Below are positions 23,491-36,824 of a DNA stretch of 64,000 bases, one piece after another. A program made the translations under genes and the position numbers. The notes beneath the pieces were generated by a model, which saw only the letters and a list, made by a program, of their open reading frames with translations, was not told the DNA's origin and searched no databases. The DNA is taken from contig JAURVB010014027.1 of the NCBI GenBank assembly GCA_033002965.1, forward strand, positions 37,313 through 101,312, in the 5' to 3' direction. The stretch comes from Piper betle (taxonomy: Eukaryota; Streptophyta; Magnoliopsida; Piperales; Piperaceae). The stretch's first letter is position 1. Each line of letters opens with the position of its first letter.

Positions 23491-25200
23491 GTGCTACTTC
23501 AAAATATTGATGTAATTAAATTTAAGAAAGTAATATTTTTACTAAATTTTTTACTTAGTTTGATGAGTCCATCAATAGGGAGTTATTCATAAAATTTGAC
23601 TTAGAAATCTATAGAGTGGGCCCGATTTGGCCAGAACCAAAATAAAAATAAAAAAATAAAAAAACTAAAACTATGATCACAAAGAGCTCACCGTATCGTG
23701 ATCAAGTTCCACCGTTATTGTCTCATCTCTGAATACTGGCCATTACCCACCTTCACTGCCATAAAAATCATGTATGTAATATATTACATATAATCAACTA
23801 TATATTAAATGTACTAGAACACTCCAGATCATGAACAAATATATGAGTTAGATTTAAAAGCTCAACATTTCAATTCTAACCTTATATTGGTTAAGTAGCT
23901 GTTCCTCTTCTTTAAGTTCAAGTGCATGCCTCATGCTATACGTACGTTTTTACCCACGTTCTCCGCCCACATTATGAAATAAAGGTTAGGCGTTAGCTAT
24001 GATTTAAAAAATTTAACCTAGGTAGTTATGTGAGGATGTAGGCGTGGATGGTGATTATACGCAAAGTATTTTTCTTTTTATATAACTTTGAGAGTGTGGA
24101 GCATGATGAATATTATGAGCGGCACAAACTAGAAATGTGTACTTATATTTATATTTTGATTTTCATATTAATTGATTTTGCATGTTTAACTTATGTTGGT
24201 ACTATATTTATCAATTTTATATGCTTATCTTATACATAAATATAGTATTGATCAATTTTTATCAGTTTTATAAATTTAATAATTTTTTAAAGTTTGTATT
24301 TATACATTAATAAACATTTCTTACCGACACTTAATTATCACTTTAATTGGATTTATCAACTTTGTATAATATTTATGTTATACATAAGTATAGTCTTTAT
24401 CAATTTTGCATGTTTACCATTTTTCTATTAGTGGTATATACACGTTTTCTACATTGGGTATATTGATAGATAATATTTGCTTATCTTTATTTAACTCACA
24501 CGTGTGGCTAGAATTAACCATACGTGAGAAAAGGCTAAAACGTCGTGAGAACAAAATCCTATGAAATAGTAGAATAAGGTGTGCACAAAATGCTCACAAT
24601 GCTCTCGTTGCATGTATCAGGTCAGCTCTAGTTCATGCTTATGTTACCCATTGCAAACTAACTTTTGAGTGATAACTCAGAGAAGTTTCTAGGGCCCTAA
24701 TATATAGTTTGTTATTATTTTTTTTCGAAAGAATGGATTAATGCTATTAAGGAATAATTGATCAGCTGTTAGGTCTTACAACAAATGTTAACTTTAAAAT
24801 CTAATGAACAATTAGATAAAAATTCAAACAAGCAGGGCATTGTAATCAGGATGTGTGTGGTGTGGAGCTCCTTGTGCCATATGTGTATGGTTGCGCTTGT
24901 ATTATTTGGTTGATAACAACATGAGCATAGAGACAAGCATGGAACTCCTCTCATACAAAATCAATTTCGAGTATTGTTGGAATGGCACAAATGCAAGAAT
25001 AAATTGATGGCTTTAACGATGTATTGGCAGCATTGTGAAACCAGTCCATCCGTCTCACCCGAGTTCCTCTCCTTCCCATTCCTATTCTTACTATTACTAA
25101 ACTTGTGAACCCATCTTATTCTCCAAGAATAGCAAGAAAAAGAGAGATAAAACATAAGTCCAACTTGTTTCATATCAACTAAGAATTAGTATATACAACA
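23487..25200. other. AT-rich spacer and GPX promoter region
   Basis: Nothing coding is recognised between the microsatellite and the peroxidase gene. The last few hundred bases before 25208 should include its promoter and 5' leader, but I see no clear TATA box at a fixed distance. Confidence 0.4.
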
Positions 25201-25207
25201 AGTAACA

Positions 25208-26571
25208 ATGGGTGTTTCATCCTCGGCTTTCGTTAATCCTTTCAAAGACGAAACCATCTATGATCACAAAGTCAAGGTTTGCACAACGATTTGTTCATTG
25301 GCATATTGTCTAGTGATGCTTCAAATTTCCAATGTTTTTGAGATCATGTGATGGATTTGTTTCTGGGTTTTCTATATGGTACAGGATAGTAGTGGAAATG
25401 AGGTTGATCTCGGCATTTATCGTGGAAAAGTGCTACTGATTGTCAACGTTGCTTCTAAATGGTAGCTTAGAATTTGATATTTTAATTTGTTCTTGAATTT
25501 TGGGATATTGATATTTTTTTACCTTATTCTCGTGCTATGTCTTCTTCTTTTCTCTTATGGGATTGGATATTGTTGGCTATGCTTTCTCCTGAGAAAGTGG
25601 CTTCACTGATGTCAATTACACCCAGCTCACCGAGCTGTACACCAAATACAAAAACAAAGGCGAGCTTCCTTCTTCATTTCTTCCACATCTAGCTCTCTTT
25701 TATCAATTATTTTTCACATGTTATACAATTTCCTTGGTCGTCATAGTTTAAATATAAACATATACGTATTTGGACATTGCCAAGTAGTGAGCAAGAAAAA
25801 GTTAATGTATGCACGCCAAGGAACTTAAATTTGCTGCTCTACATTTTCAGATTTTGAGATATTGGCATTCCCATGCAACCAGTTCTGGCGGCAAGAGCCT
25901 AAATCGAGCGAGCAGGTTAAGGACTTTGCATGCACACGATACAAGGCCGAGTACCCTGTCTTCCAAAAGGTGAGAACATTAGCTATAATAGATAAACTTC
26001 TTCTTGTTCATTCATTTTGATTGAACATTTTTACACGTTGAAGGATTGTTGTGTGTTACATGTTTATATAGGTTCGTGTGAATGGGCCTGATACAGCCCC
26101 TGTGTACCAATATCTAAAGGCCAATCAGCCTGGTCTTTTTGGAACAAGAATCAAATGGAACTTCACCAAGTTCTTAGTTGACAAAGAGGGCAAAGTGATA
26201 GCCCGTTATGGTACTTCTACCACTCCCTTGTCCATTGAGGTATTAGCCTTTTTGTTTGATCATACATTAGCCCGTGCATTATCGGTCCTAATTCTAAAAT
26301 AATTAAAAATGTTGATGTCGAAAAAAACACATTAAAATTTTGTTATTTTAACTTAAAATCGTGTATATATATGTTCTCGACATCTTTTTTAATTTAGAAG
26401 ATCTTAATTAAGAAGATAATTTGGTTACTCCTTGGCGTAAAAAACGTTCATACTTGCATAAGGGGTATACCCAAAATTGTTTCTTGTGAATAACATGACA
26501 TTTTTTGCTTGTAATCTCAGGAGGATATAGACAAAGCGATAGGAAAGGTGGAGGAACAAGTTCTTTCATGA
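25208..26571 (+). CDS. plant glutathione peroxidase (GPX-type thiol peroxidase)
   Basis: Six exons: 25208-25276, 25385-25461, 25598-25659, 25851-25969, 26072-26239 and 26521-26571 (stop), 181 residues, all in phase. Plant GPX enzymes reduce hydrogen and lipid peroxides, usually with thioredoxin, through a cysteine instead of selenocysteine. Catalytic Cys49 is split by intron 2 ([16 protein letters not shown]). Gln80 (FPCNQF), Trp138 and Asn139 (KWNFTKFL) complete the tetrad, and the resolving Cys97 is in [12 protein letters not shown]. The usual GG after NQF is WR here. No transit peptide is visible, suggesting a cytosolic form. Intron 3 begins with GC (AAAG/GCGAGC), not GT; no in-phase GT lies nearby. 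It is either a functional GC-AG intron or a damaged donor. Confidence 0.92.
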
Positions 26572-28146
26572 TTCATCAAATTTGCAGCAAATTATTGTTG
26601 GGAATCATATACAGGAAGTTTTTGTATGAAGCGAAATAATTTGTAATTTTAGTATTTTGTAGAGCTAACTTTTACTTTTTGTCGCAATTTAATTAGTTGA
26701 ATCTTTTACTTTTTATTAAATTAGTGTAATTTTTTATTCTCTTTTTATTAATTAGAATATATATTCTAGTTTCATGTGACTTCTCTCGCAAAGTGTCACC
26801 CAAATTCTAGAAAATAACCGGGCCAATTTCCGCATTAATTATACATCTATCAATAAAATTTCTACATCTGTCACAACTCACAACTCCCTCAATTTGCTTA
26901 ATCCAACTTAGGATGTTCCACTCAAAACCTCTCATTCAAAAGGTTGTTGGGCAACCTAAATTCGAGTGGCTCTCATCCTTCCATTCTCCGAAAAATCTTA
27001 ATTTTTTTTAAATATGAAAAAATTTTAATTTGAAAAACTTCAAAAAAAATAAAATCTATCTGAGAAGTATGCCCACATTGTCCTACATATACCCACTTGT
27101 GATCAATCTAAACCTCAAAAAAAATAAAGAGATCTTAACCCAGGGTGGGGGGGGGCCTTCAATTATATACTTTACTGGCACAACAAATACTTCGCATAGT
27201 TTGTACCAAGATTCACTTCTTGTGGCTAATGTCCATTGTCATGTCTTTGTCCCCCTCTCAGTCATGTCAGACACATGAAACCAATCAATGAAGCAAGCCA
27301 GTACTTGAAGATAAAAAGCTTCAATTACAAAGGCCAACTCAAAGCGGGTCTTTGGGAATTGATGTCTTCCAAAAGCTAAACAAGCTCCAATGGCCGGCAT
27401 CAAACAAGATAAGATGGGGTGATCTGGAAGGGATTGGGTGATACGACACAGACCTGGCAAGACATTAGCTCGTGAATCTCACGAGAGTTTGGGACCCAAA
27501 TTTCTCTCCTCCTCTATTGGGAAGTTGCACCCATATCTATGCAGCACAAGGATGCTCCCAAACGTATCGTGTCCTGCACTGATCAGATCACTGTTCAAAG
27601 TACAAGCAAACTGCCAAACGTCTATAATGGAGAAGGGTGTGGTGTTGGAGGAGTTTAATATGACCTGGTACATCGCCGACAGAGACTAATTGATCATATG
27701 CTCGCAAACAAGAGCGGGTCAGTGGGAAGGATTGCAAGCTATCAGACAAGAGAAGACTTGTAATTACATGTACCATGCATCACGGTTTAAAATACCATGC
27801 ATCACGGTTCAAAAACCTGAAACTCTTGAACTCAACTCCGAACCGACTTGGTATAATTAATATTAAAATTTTAATTATGCCAATAAATATTTGTATGAAA
27901 TTAGTATATATTGATCTTTTGATACTTGAAATTAATAGATATATAATTTACATTCCTCAAAAAGGTTGATTTAATTAATCTAAAAGAAAAATAATATATT
28001 TTGATAACTTATATGACTTAACTCAGGGAATTAATTATAAAATTAGTTACAATTGAGTCATTCATAAAGTTTGATTTGGCAAGCTACGAAGTAAAGTTGA
28101 CTCACTGAGTTTGTAGAGTTAAAAAGGGAGTTTTAAAACAATACCA

Positions 28147-28149
<3 letters not shown>
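26572..28149. other. 3' flank of GPX and spacer
   Basis: The interval 27170-27790 is less AT-rich and has frames on both strands up to 83 codons, but none shows a known motif. A run of nine or more G lies near 27145-27155. Confidence 0.35.

Positions 28150-28188
<39 letters not shown>
28150..28188. repeat. (AT)n microsatellite at an LTR breakpoint
   Basis: Uninterrupted AT dinucleotides. Immediately to the right begins sequence of the large LTR family, so the array sits at the truncated end of that copy. Confidence 0.95.
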
Positions 28189-28189
<1 letters not shown>

Positions 28190-28191
<2 letters not shown>

Positions 28192-31146
28192 GTCAGTAAC
28201 ATGTGTTACTAGTCTAAAAAATAACTAGTATAAATTGACAAATACAATCTGATATTCCACAAAAAAGAAAACAATATACATATCTTCTATGTAAAATCTT
28301 AAAGGACAGCTAGTGAGGAACCATTTGGCTATGAACATAGTATAATCCTGAATTGGCTAGTCCACTAATGCCTTTCTTGGCATTATCTTATTTTTTCTGA
28401 TCCTTTGAGATTACTCGTATATCCTAAGCCCTCTCATTTCCTCCATATATCTCCTTACCCTAAGGACGAAGACAGAGTACTCTTAAGCAATCATCTTTAG
28501 TACCCTTTGAACTACATGTCTGGACGTGTACTATACTAAATAGTACCCGTAAACCTCCATATTTTTCTCGGTGTAAGGAACTCAAAACGCAAAGTTGTCA
28601 TGATATTTTGGGAATGGAACAATCCTCTCATTAATCCAGAGCCTGTTATGATTAGCACGTGAACCTGCTCATGGTATGTGCGAGTTAGTTTCACCATCTC
28701 TTGTCTCACTGAAAACTCAATAAAATCATATATAGGCTTAGGAAGGGATTTATATGATAGACCCGAAGGTAACTTGCAGTGGATCTTAGTTCGAAAACAA
28801 CTTGAGGGATCTCATCTTTGAGTGTTATTAATTTCGGAAGTAAAATACGTCTAATGACTCATGTTTAGTAGAGTCTGATAAAACAACAACTAAACACGTC
28901 ATACAATTTAAAAATCAAATCCACAATAAACTATATTGATAAAGATGAGAAAAGTCGTAATAGACCTGTGGTCCAAGCTCCAAGTGCATCGGAACATCTA
29001 TGGCAAGCTTGGACTCTGAGGCCTGTACTGGAACCCACTGCTAAGTAATAGACTGGCATCTCTATATGATGCTTGGTCATGGTGTATGGTCACATCATTA
29101 ATATATTCTAATAAAGAAAATAATGATAAATAAACCTACAACTAAACATCCAGTATGCAAATCAAGACATAATAAAGCAAATGATGAATACACAAATAAT
29201 AAGTAAATAAATAAATACACTCATGCATTAACAGATAAATAATAAATACCTAAAGATAAATATTAATTTAATAATAAAATAATAATATCATTATACTATA
29301 TACATACATAGCTAAACAAGAGTAAATATTAATATATGCTCATGATAGTAAATATATAAATAAATAATTAAATAATTAATTAATATTAATTAATCATGAA
29401 CAATAAGAATGTCATAGCTATCCAATACAAAAATGCATAATTAACATAAATAAATAATAACATACACGCGAGTCAATAAAGAAATAAATAAATAATTTAG
29501 TAAATATAAATAAGATTGATATTAATAAGTAAATATATCATTAATATTAATAAATAGTCACATAAACATACATTATAATCAATATATATACAAATAACAA
29601 GGAATGAATAATATGAATAAATAAATAAATAAATAAAATAATAAATAAAAAATATTTATAACATCCAAACATGCTAAATAATATAAATATACATCTAAAC
29701 TAATGTTGGGTGTATCGAATTATCGAAAATGGTCGAAAAATGGCCAAAAACGGGCAAAAAATGAGCTAAACCGGGTCAAATAGACTGAACCAACCTGAGT
29801 TTATTCAGCCAAACCAACTCGGTCTGGATTAAATAAACTGATGGGGTAGGTCAGTCGGGCGGACATGGGCATGGACTGGCGAACTTGGCACAACCTGGTG
29901 TTTAAATAATTTCAATATCATGTAAGTATATACGGTCGAAGTAAGTAATATAATGATAAATTCTATATTTAAAAACATGGGTAAATATTATATATTTTAA
30001 ACACTTAACACCTGGCAGACTCAGCATGGCCTAGCGGGCGCAAACACGATGCGGGTAATTGGGCCCAACAGTGTGGGCGGTGCCTCATCACCGAAAATTG
30101 CCGATCACGATTGACAGAGGGGATGATGGGGAAGGTGTTGGTGGTGATGACCGACAAAATCTGGCTGTTGGTTGGCCTAAATATGGCCAGAAAGTGACTA
30201 AATCACCGTCAGGTGCAGCGATGTCGTTGGCAGCGATTGCGGCCACAACGATAGTTGGGGTAAGTCTCAAAATGATGGTCGTGGTGGGAGGAATTGATCT
30301 AGGTAGTCAGATCAGCCATGATGTGACTTGCCAGTGTCGGAAAATGCCTCAAAAGTGGTGGCGTCGAGAAATTGATGACCAAAAACACTCTGCTAGTGGC
30401 GAATATGGAGGTGGTGGCGGCGAATGTGAAGCCAATTTAAGATTCATTCTTAGGAATCAATATCATAAATTATCAATTATGACCTTTAGCGTATCAATAC
30501 GATGATATATATGGATGATTTTAAATAAGTTCTATTTATTGAATTTTTGGGATTGAGAGTTATGAGTGCGAGTTAACACTCATTCGCAGTCAATTTTTTT
30601 GACTTTTTGTTATCACACTAATAGTTGGTATTTAATATAGTTATGTATAATTATGTTCTTTTTTATAAAATTTAATATAGTGGCTTCTTAAATTCCACAC
30701 ATATTTATAAAGAAGAATTCTGTTGATATTAAATAAATCATCATGTTGATAGTTTGTGAACATATTTGGCTCACAAAGGGAAGCCATAGGCTCATAATTA
30801 CTAAAAGGTTTAATTAACGATGTTGTGGAATATATTAACTTGTGTTTTATAATTATATAATTTAGTATTTTTATCATTATTTAGTGTTTTTATCACTAAC
30901 GTGAAACCTTTGTTATTAGACTTTTAATTTTTTTATATGTTATTGTACTTTTAGATTGTTTGCATGATAGTGGGATTTCAGTTTATTTCATGAGGTTTAG
31001 ATTATTCCAAGCGTATGTTATATTATTTTATTTCATGATATGACTTGGAATTTGAACTTCAATTAAATCCTTGAGTATGAATTTAATTTGTATGATTTGA
31101 ATATAATAACACGTGGCTCGTGGCTCAGAACGGGTAGGTCGTTACA
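28190..31146 (-). mobile_element. eroded third copy of the large Gypsy-type LTR
   Basis: The segment follows the order of 6185-8555: GTCAGTAACATGTGTTACT at 28193, then GGACGTGTACTATACTAAA and TAGTACCCGTAAACCTCCAT near 28515-28560, GGGAATGGAACAATCC near 28610, and TATAGGCTTAGG near 28731. An AT-rich expansion fills 29100-29700, then a moderately GC-rich zone 30040-30430 corresponds to the GC-rich zone of the other copies. It ends in GTCGTTACA at 31146. The terminal roughly 630 bp seen at 5555-6185 is absent. Orientation is as in copy 1. The right boundary is less sure than the left. Confidence 0.65.
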
Positions 31147-31474
31147 CGATCGGAATTGTTCGGTAGCTGGAGGATGATCGAAAACTCACCGACGATGAGC
31201 TGAAGTGGGCCACACCTAGGGTATATCCAATATATATATGGACGAAAAGTTCAGATAAAGACCATCTAAATTTGAAACTGATTCGAGGCTTAAAAATGGA
31301 TATATAGAGTTAAGTGAGGCAAGAAGTCTAAATGAGCCTCGAAACTCTGAACTTAATCGGATGAAAATTTGTTACTCAAATCAAGATCGGCCTACAAGGG
31401 CAATCTGGTAGTTCGAAATCCCTAAGATGCTTGTAAATAAGATACCTTGAAAATTTTAAACAGATACTAAATAT

Positions 31475-31778
31475 TGTAACGACCTAGATTTAGCCATAAA
31501 ACCTTGACTAACACGTAAAAAAAATATGTATACCTGCTGTATACACTATTAACTTATATTCTGTTGCAGCATAACTTAAGTTACCATCTCTATGTTAGAC
31601 ATACTCAGCCACCATGACATACTCAGCCATCATAATATACTTATACGGCCATCTAGGCTTCATACTTACGGTCTAAAAATTAGTTTGGCTTGAACTCACT
31701 TGAACCGACTTGATACTAGCCCGAACCGGGTAAAATTACAAGCTGTGTAAAACCCTAACCCAAAGCTGAGATTTTACA
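31475..31778 (-). mobile_element. 304-bp internally deleted derivative of the same LTR family
   Basis: It begins TGTAACGACCTAG and ends AAAACCCTAACCCAAAG...GAGATTTTACA, closely matching the right end of copy 1 (AAAACCCTAACTCGAATC, ending GGGTTTTACA). The middle is short. Flanks AATAT and TCTAA do not match, so either the target duplication has decayed or the unit did not arise by simple insertion. Confidence 0.5.
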
Positions 31779-32279
31779 TCTAATTTTTTATCAGCATAAG
31801 TCGGTGCCAAATCCAATCCACTTCTCAATATTGTATCAAATCAACTTTTAGCAATTTAAAATTGATGAGTTTAAATCATCTTGTTTTAAATTTGTGTAAT
31901 AAATAACTATGAACATAAAATGTTTTAGATGCTGGCGTGGCGTGAAGATTAAAATGGCATATCTAGAATCTTATGATTTAGATGCAATTTGGTCAGGCAT
32001 TTATTTGGAATTTTTAGATTTTTTTGTTTGTAACTTGATAGATTACATATGTTCATAGGATGAGCAAAAACAGACTTTCATTCACACACGACTCTGCAAG
32101 TGGCGGAGCAGTTATTAATTATGTATGCCACTTCAAAAAATATCGTCTTGTATGCCACATCCTACGGCACGTGGCCTGCATGAGCACAGTGCACCTGTAC
32201 GTCATAAAACAAGTGAAAGCCTGCCCAAAGACTCCCCACCCTCGTATGCCCTTAGTCTTGGGTTGAAGGAAATCCACTT
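31779..32279. other. spacer, nothing recognised
   Basis: A 68-codon frame near 32060 has no recognisable features. Confidence 0.4.
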
Positions 32280-33370
32280 TTGGCCTCGATTGATCGGATA
32301 GGTTTATGGATTGATTTGGGTCGGATATAGCTATATTTGTGTCGATTCTAATTTAAAAATCCAAACATGAATCTAATAAAAAATTTGAAGATTACATTCA
32401 TTTCATTTATCATATCAGTATCTAGTTCAAATCTGGTAGACCTGTATCTGTATCTGATTCGTAGTCGACCCGATTGAATAAAATATTATAAATTTAAAAT
32501 ATTTTGAAATATAATTTTATATAATTTCACCTATTTGGATCATATATGGATCAGATCTACCAAATTCGTATTCGATCTAAATCCAAACCCGAATCTGATT
32601 CGAAACCATTTCAAATCAAATATACATGGATCATATACATATATGATTTGTGTTTATTGGATATTTGAACCCGTATACATGAGTTGTGTATGTATAATGG
32701 TTAATGTAAATCCTTTGATGGAGTTCTAAATTTGCTTTGTGTTCAATGTAATGTCTAATTAAAGAAGAAAAGACAAAATTTTCACACAAATCAAGCTAGC
32801 CGAACTAAACCAAATTTGAATTTACCCATCCATCAATTTCTTGTTGTAAAACTCGAATTTCATACTTAATTTGACAGGCATTGGCTTCCGCCAACGATGA
32901 ACTCTTTAAGGATTACTTCCCGAGCATATTCTACATTATAGCCTATAACTTAGTGTAATAGGGATGAGTTTGATTCGGATACGGATCGGATATGATTAGA
33001 TATGTAGTTTGAATCAAAGAATTTGAGCCCAAATCCGATCCAAATCTTAAAATTACATTTATTTTATTTAACATATCTGTATCCACCAAACCCGTGTCTG
33101 ATCCATATCTAACCCGATCGAATAAAATAATATGCGTACTTAAATAATAATAATATAAATTTTCATATAAAAAGAGAAAAATGATAAAAATATTATTTTA
33201 TAAAATATCATATATTTTGATAAGATACAGATTAGATCACTCAAAACCCCATATCTGAATGTCTAAACCAGAATCTGATCAAAAATTATTTCTAAATATA
33301 TTTAATCGGGTTAGATACAAATTGGAATTTCATATATTGGATATTTGAATCAATCCATAAAGTGGAATCT
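32280..33370. repeat. two copies of a dispersed GGATA/ATCCGA-rich repeat
   Basis: Blocks at about 32280-32680 and 32960-33370 share a core (GGATACGGATCGGATAT or variants), TTACATTTATTTTATTTA, AACCCGATCGAATAAAATA, then AATATTATATATTTTGA-like and a closing ATTGGATATTTGAA. The same family recurs near 60510-60680 and 61975-62230. No ends or target duplications were resolved, so the class is unknown. Confidence 0.55.
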
Positions 33371-36300
33371 ACCCAGAGATGACTCCAAGTTGAGTTTGAG
33401 TCATTTATATTATTTTTTAATAAGTAAAGAAAATATTATATGAAATTCACACTTATTACTCTTTCGACACTTAAAATTGATAAATATATAACTTATATTA
33501 CTTTAAAATACCAATTTAACTAAAACAAAAGTAAATTAAAATATTTTAATAATTTTTATTACTTGACTCGTGAGTTAATTATAAAATTTGTCAAGAGGGA
33601 GTTATCTATGTGTTTGACGTGGAAACCATGAAATAGAGTTAACTTGGAAAGTCTTTGGGTTAAAAAACTAAACTTTTGAGACAAACAAGAAACATTTGAG
33701 CTACATAAAACTTGCATCATTTCTTTGATGACAACTCCAATTTTGAAAACCTTAATTGTACATATATAGGCTGGGCAACGAAATCCAATCACCCCAAGCT
33801 TTGGGAGGTTAGATTTAGCTGCCCCTAGCATGGTGGACAAATTTTGGCCACCGTGAGGCCTACCCAAAGACGGCTGGGCCTTGGGGCCACTAGCTCTAGC
33901 CACTGGCCAACCTTTTAGAAAACAAAACCATTTAAAATTTTTTTAATAGTTTTATTAATTGAGTTTATTTTAATTTTTAAATGATGGTATTTTAGACAAT
34001 TTATATTATTTCTTCCTTTTCGATAATTTGGCTTTGATTTTCCCCCGTATAGTAATATAAAAAAATATTCTCCCTTTTCTAAAATAAAGGTCTAAAGGTT
34101 AACACCCATCAAAAATTTGTACCCATATGTTCATACATCATGAATTATTTATATCTAGTGCTAAGTGTCAACATATATAAGACACAAAAATAAAGCAATA
34201 AAGGAATAGCTTTCTTACTAGAAATGGGAGAAATTTTTTAATATGACTTGGTGGTTGGAAAATCAAGCCTAATTACTAGAAAATTAGAAAATATATAAAT
34301 TATCTAAAATATCCTTATTTAAAAAATTAAAATAAATATTAGAAAATAATTTAATTTTTTTAAAAAAATTGAGATAAGGGTGGCTACCCAACCACACCTT
34401 AACTTATGGCGATTGGATTGGGCTGCCCAAGGCCTAGTGTAGCTTGATCCCAAAGCTAGGTTGGGGTGACTCATCTTGGTCGTTCTAGGCCAAGGTGGCC
34501 GGTTATCGACCGCCGCTTGGCAAGGGCAGCTGGGATCTAGCCACCTTGGCCTTAGGCGGTGGACCAAGCCGGCAACCCAAGAATAAAAATATAATTTTTA
34601 TTTTAATTTTTAATTATAAAACCATTAGTAAGTTTGTCATTATAATGTTTTTTTGGTGATTAGTTTTAATTCTGCCACCCCTCGTTAATATTAAAAAAAA
34701 TCTCCATTTTTTAAAGTAAATAGCTGGTAAAGGATACACCTAACCAAAAAAAATTGCTACAATATTTAATAGAGTTTTTTAATGAGATAGTTTGGTTTTA
34801 ATGACCACAAATATTAGGCCGACCTGGAGGAGTAGGAAGGAGATTATTTGAGACATTCGTGTACTGCAATCCAGTTTCCTACCTACTAGATCAGTGCTAA
34901 AGATGCCAAGTGGGGTTGCTTGTCTCCCAGATTCTTGTCAATGCCCAGTTCTCCCTAACATCCCTGTAGACGCAGTTTCACTCCTATCATTGATTCTACC
35001 TTAACAGATATGCTCTTGTTGTGGACATGGTGGAATAGCAGCAATGACCCACGAAAGTTGCAATCTTGCTGACCCTTCGTCTTCATCTGGGCACCCCACT
35101 TTTGGACCAAGAAGCAAGTCTGCTCATCACTTTGCATGATATTACCCTACTCTCTCTTGGTCTCCATCCAGGTGACTTGATTGCCGCAAACTTGCTTCCA
35201 TATCAAGAAAAAATCTTTTTTTCCTACATTGCAATTTTAGTTTATTAACATAGTACTAATTATTGCGTTTAAATATTGTTAAATAATTTTAAGTAGGTGA
35301 CAGTAATTATAATTAAGTGAGCATGCAGGTTGCAACATTTTGCATAAGGGAAAAAAAGAATTTTTTAAAGATGATTGATACACCACTTCAGTTTAAATTA
35401 ATTAATAAGACAGTAGAATTCGAACTAAAAAACACTGCAGGCATTTCTGATTTAGTAACTAGATGTGATTATTTGTGGTTGTCCTTTTATTTAGGAAAAA
35501 AATTAGTAACAGCTTGTGCTTGTAATATTTCTTTATATCTCATGAGTTCAAGTAAATATAAGTGATTAGATTATAAGGACGAGTTATAAGAATAATTAAT
35601 TTGTCTAATTTTGAAAACAAATTATAGACACATAATTCAAATGGATGATTAGACAAATATTTTGACTCATTATTTTATAATAGCTATTCAATCCAAAATT
35701 ATCAATATAATGACACAAAGTGTAACATAATGAGATAAGTTATCTCTTAAAAAATAGTTAATCGAGCTAAAGATTTATAGTTCATTCTCACTAATAAGCA
35801 GTATTTTATCCTAATAAGTATTAGATGCAGGACTAGATTAAGGGTTTTCACAATCTACTCATCTTAGTAAATTTCGTCCCCACAATTCCTACACTTGGCC
35901 TGTTGCTAATTCTAGCCCATGATCTTCTGTAGCTCGTAATTGACAGCCTAACCAACATCGTTTGTCAAACTCACCATCTAACACGAAACCAAGAGCTCCT
36001 ATAACCTTCGTCGGCCCAAAACTGACAGCCTAGCCAGTGTCTCTAGTTTAGCGTACCATCTAACATGAAATTAGGAGCTCTGGTACTATTTGCAATGACT
36101 AACCCAAAGTGCAAATTAATAAGCTAAGTCATTTCTTCAAAAGTGATTGATCAAATTAATAATTTATAGTCTATTTTCACTTATAAATAAAATCTTAACC
36201 CAAATGATATTAAATATGAGAGTTAGTTGAAGGATCTCGTAATAAACCTTTATATTTCTTCATATTTAAAGTGGTATAAATTAAAAATGCATAGCTATAG

Positions 36301-36690
36301 GGGTTATCTTTGGTTAAGCTTGCACATTTTCCACATGAACTATTGGATCACCATCAATTCTATACTCATAAAAGAAGGAAGACTCTCTTTAATAGCATTA
36401 TATTATTATGAGAATAATTAGTATCAACTTTAGCTGATACTTTTATATAAGCTAAATTGAATATCAGCCAGTGGATTTTAAGGACACTTAGTTGATGACA
36501 GTAATTTAATCTATACCAAAAAATCACAGCCATGTGATTTAAATGGATGCTAGAATTTAAAAGTTGTTGGCATTTTAATAATTATTAACGAAAAAATATT
36601 TACAGTTAAGTAGCGCCAATTATTAGTTATACAACAAAAACGTTCACACTAGGGCCTACAAAATTTTTCCAGTGTCAAACACCACTCATT
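33371..36690. other. AT-rich spacer with local duplications
   Basis: No gene recognised. Blocks near 35710-35840 and 36095-36215 look like a diverged duplication (each has a CAAAGTG motif, AATAGTTAATCGAGCTAAA or a variant, and TTTATAGT(T/C)). Within it, 35937-36080 contains a shorter tandem pair around CTGACAGCCTA and CCATCTAACA. Two GC-richer patches (33770-33930 and 34380-34570) repeat GGCCAAGGTGG-like words. Confidence 0.4.
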
Positions 36691-36694
36691 TCTC

Positions 36695-36700
36695 CTATAA
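36695..36700 (+). promoter_or_regulatory. probable TATA box of the DVL peptide gene
   Basis: CTATAA lies 125-130 bp before the ATG at 36825, a normal spacing with a leader of about 90-100 nt. Confidence 0.4.
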
Positions 36701-36824
36701 GTAATCAAGCTCCATTGGAGATCTAGCTAGAACAAACCAAAGAGCTTGTTCACAGCACCATATATCTCTCCGCAAAATCGAGCCATTCGTTTCATAGTTC
36801 GTCATTTTGTTGTCATCCGTCACC

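Noticed and set aside
25208..26571. Calling the peroxidase a pseudogene because of the missing GT donor
   Set aside because: All exons are open and in phase, the catalytic residues are kept, and GC donors are a known functional class. I leave the point as a finding.
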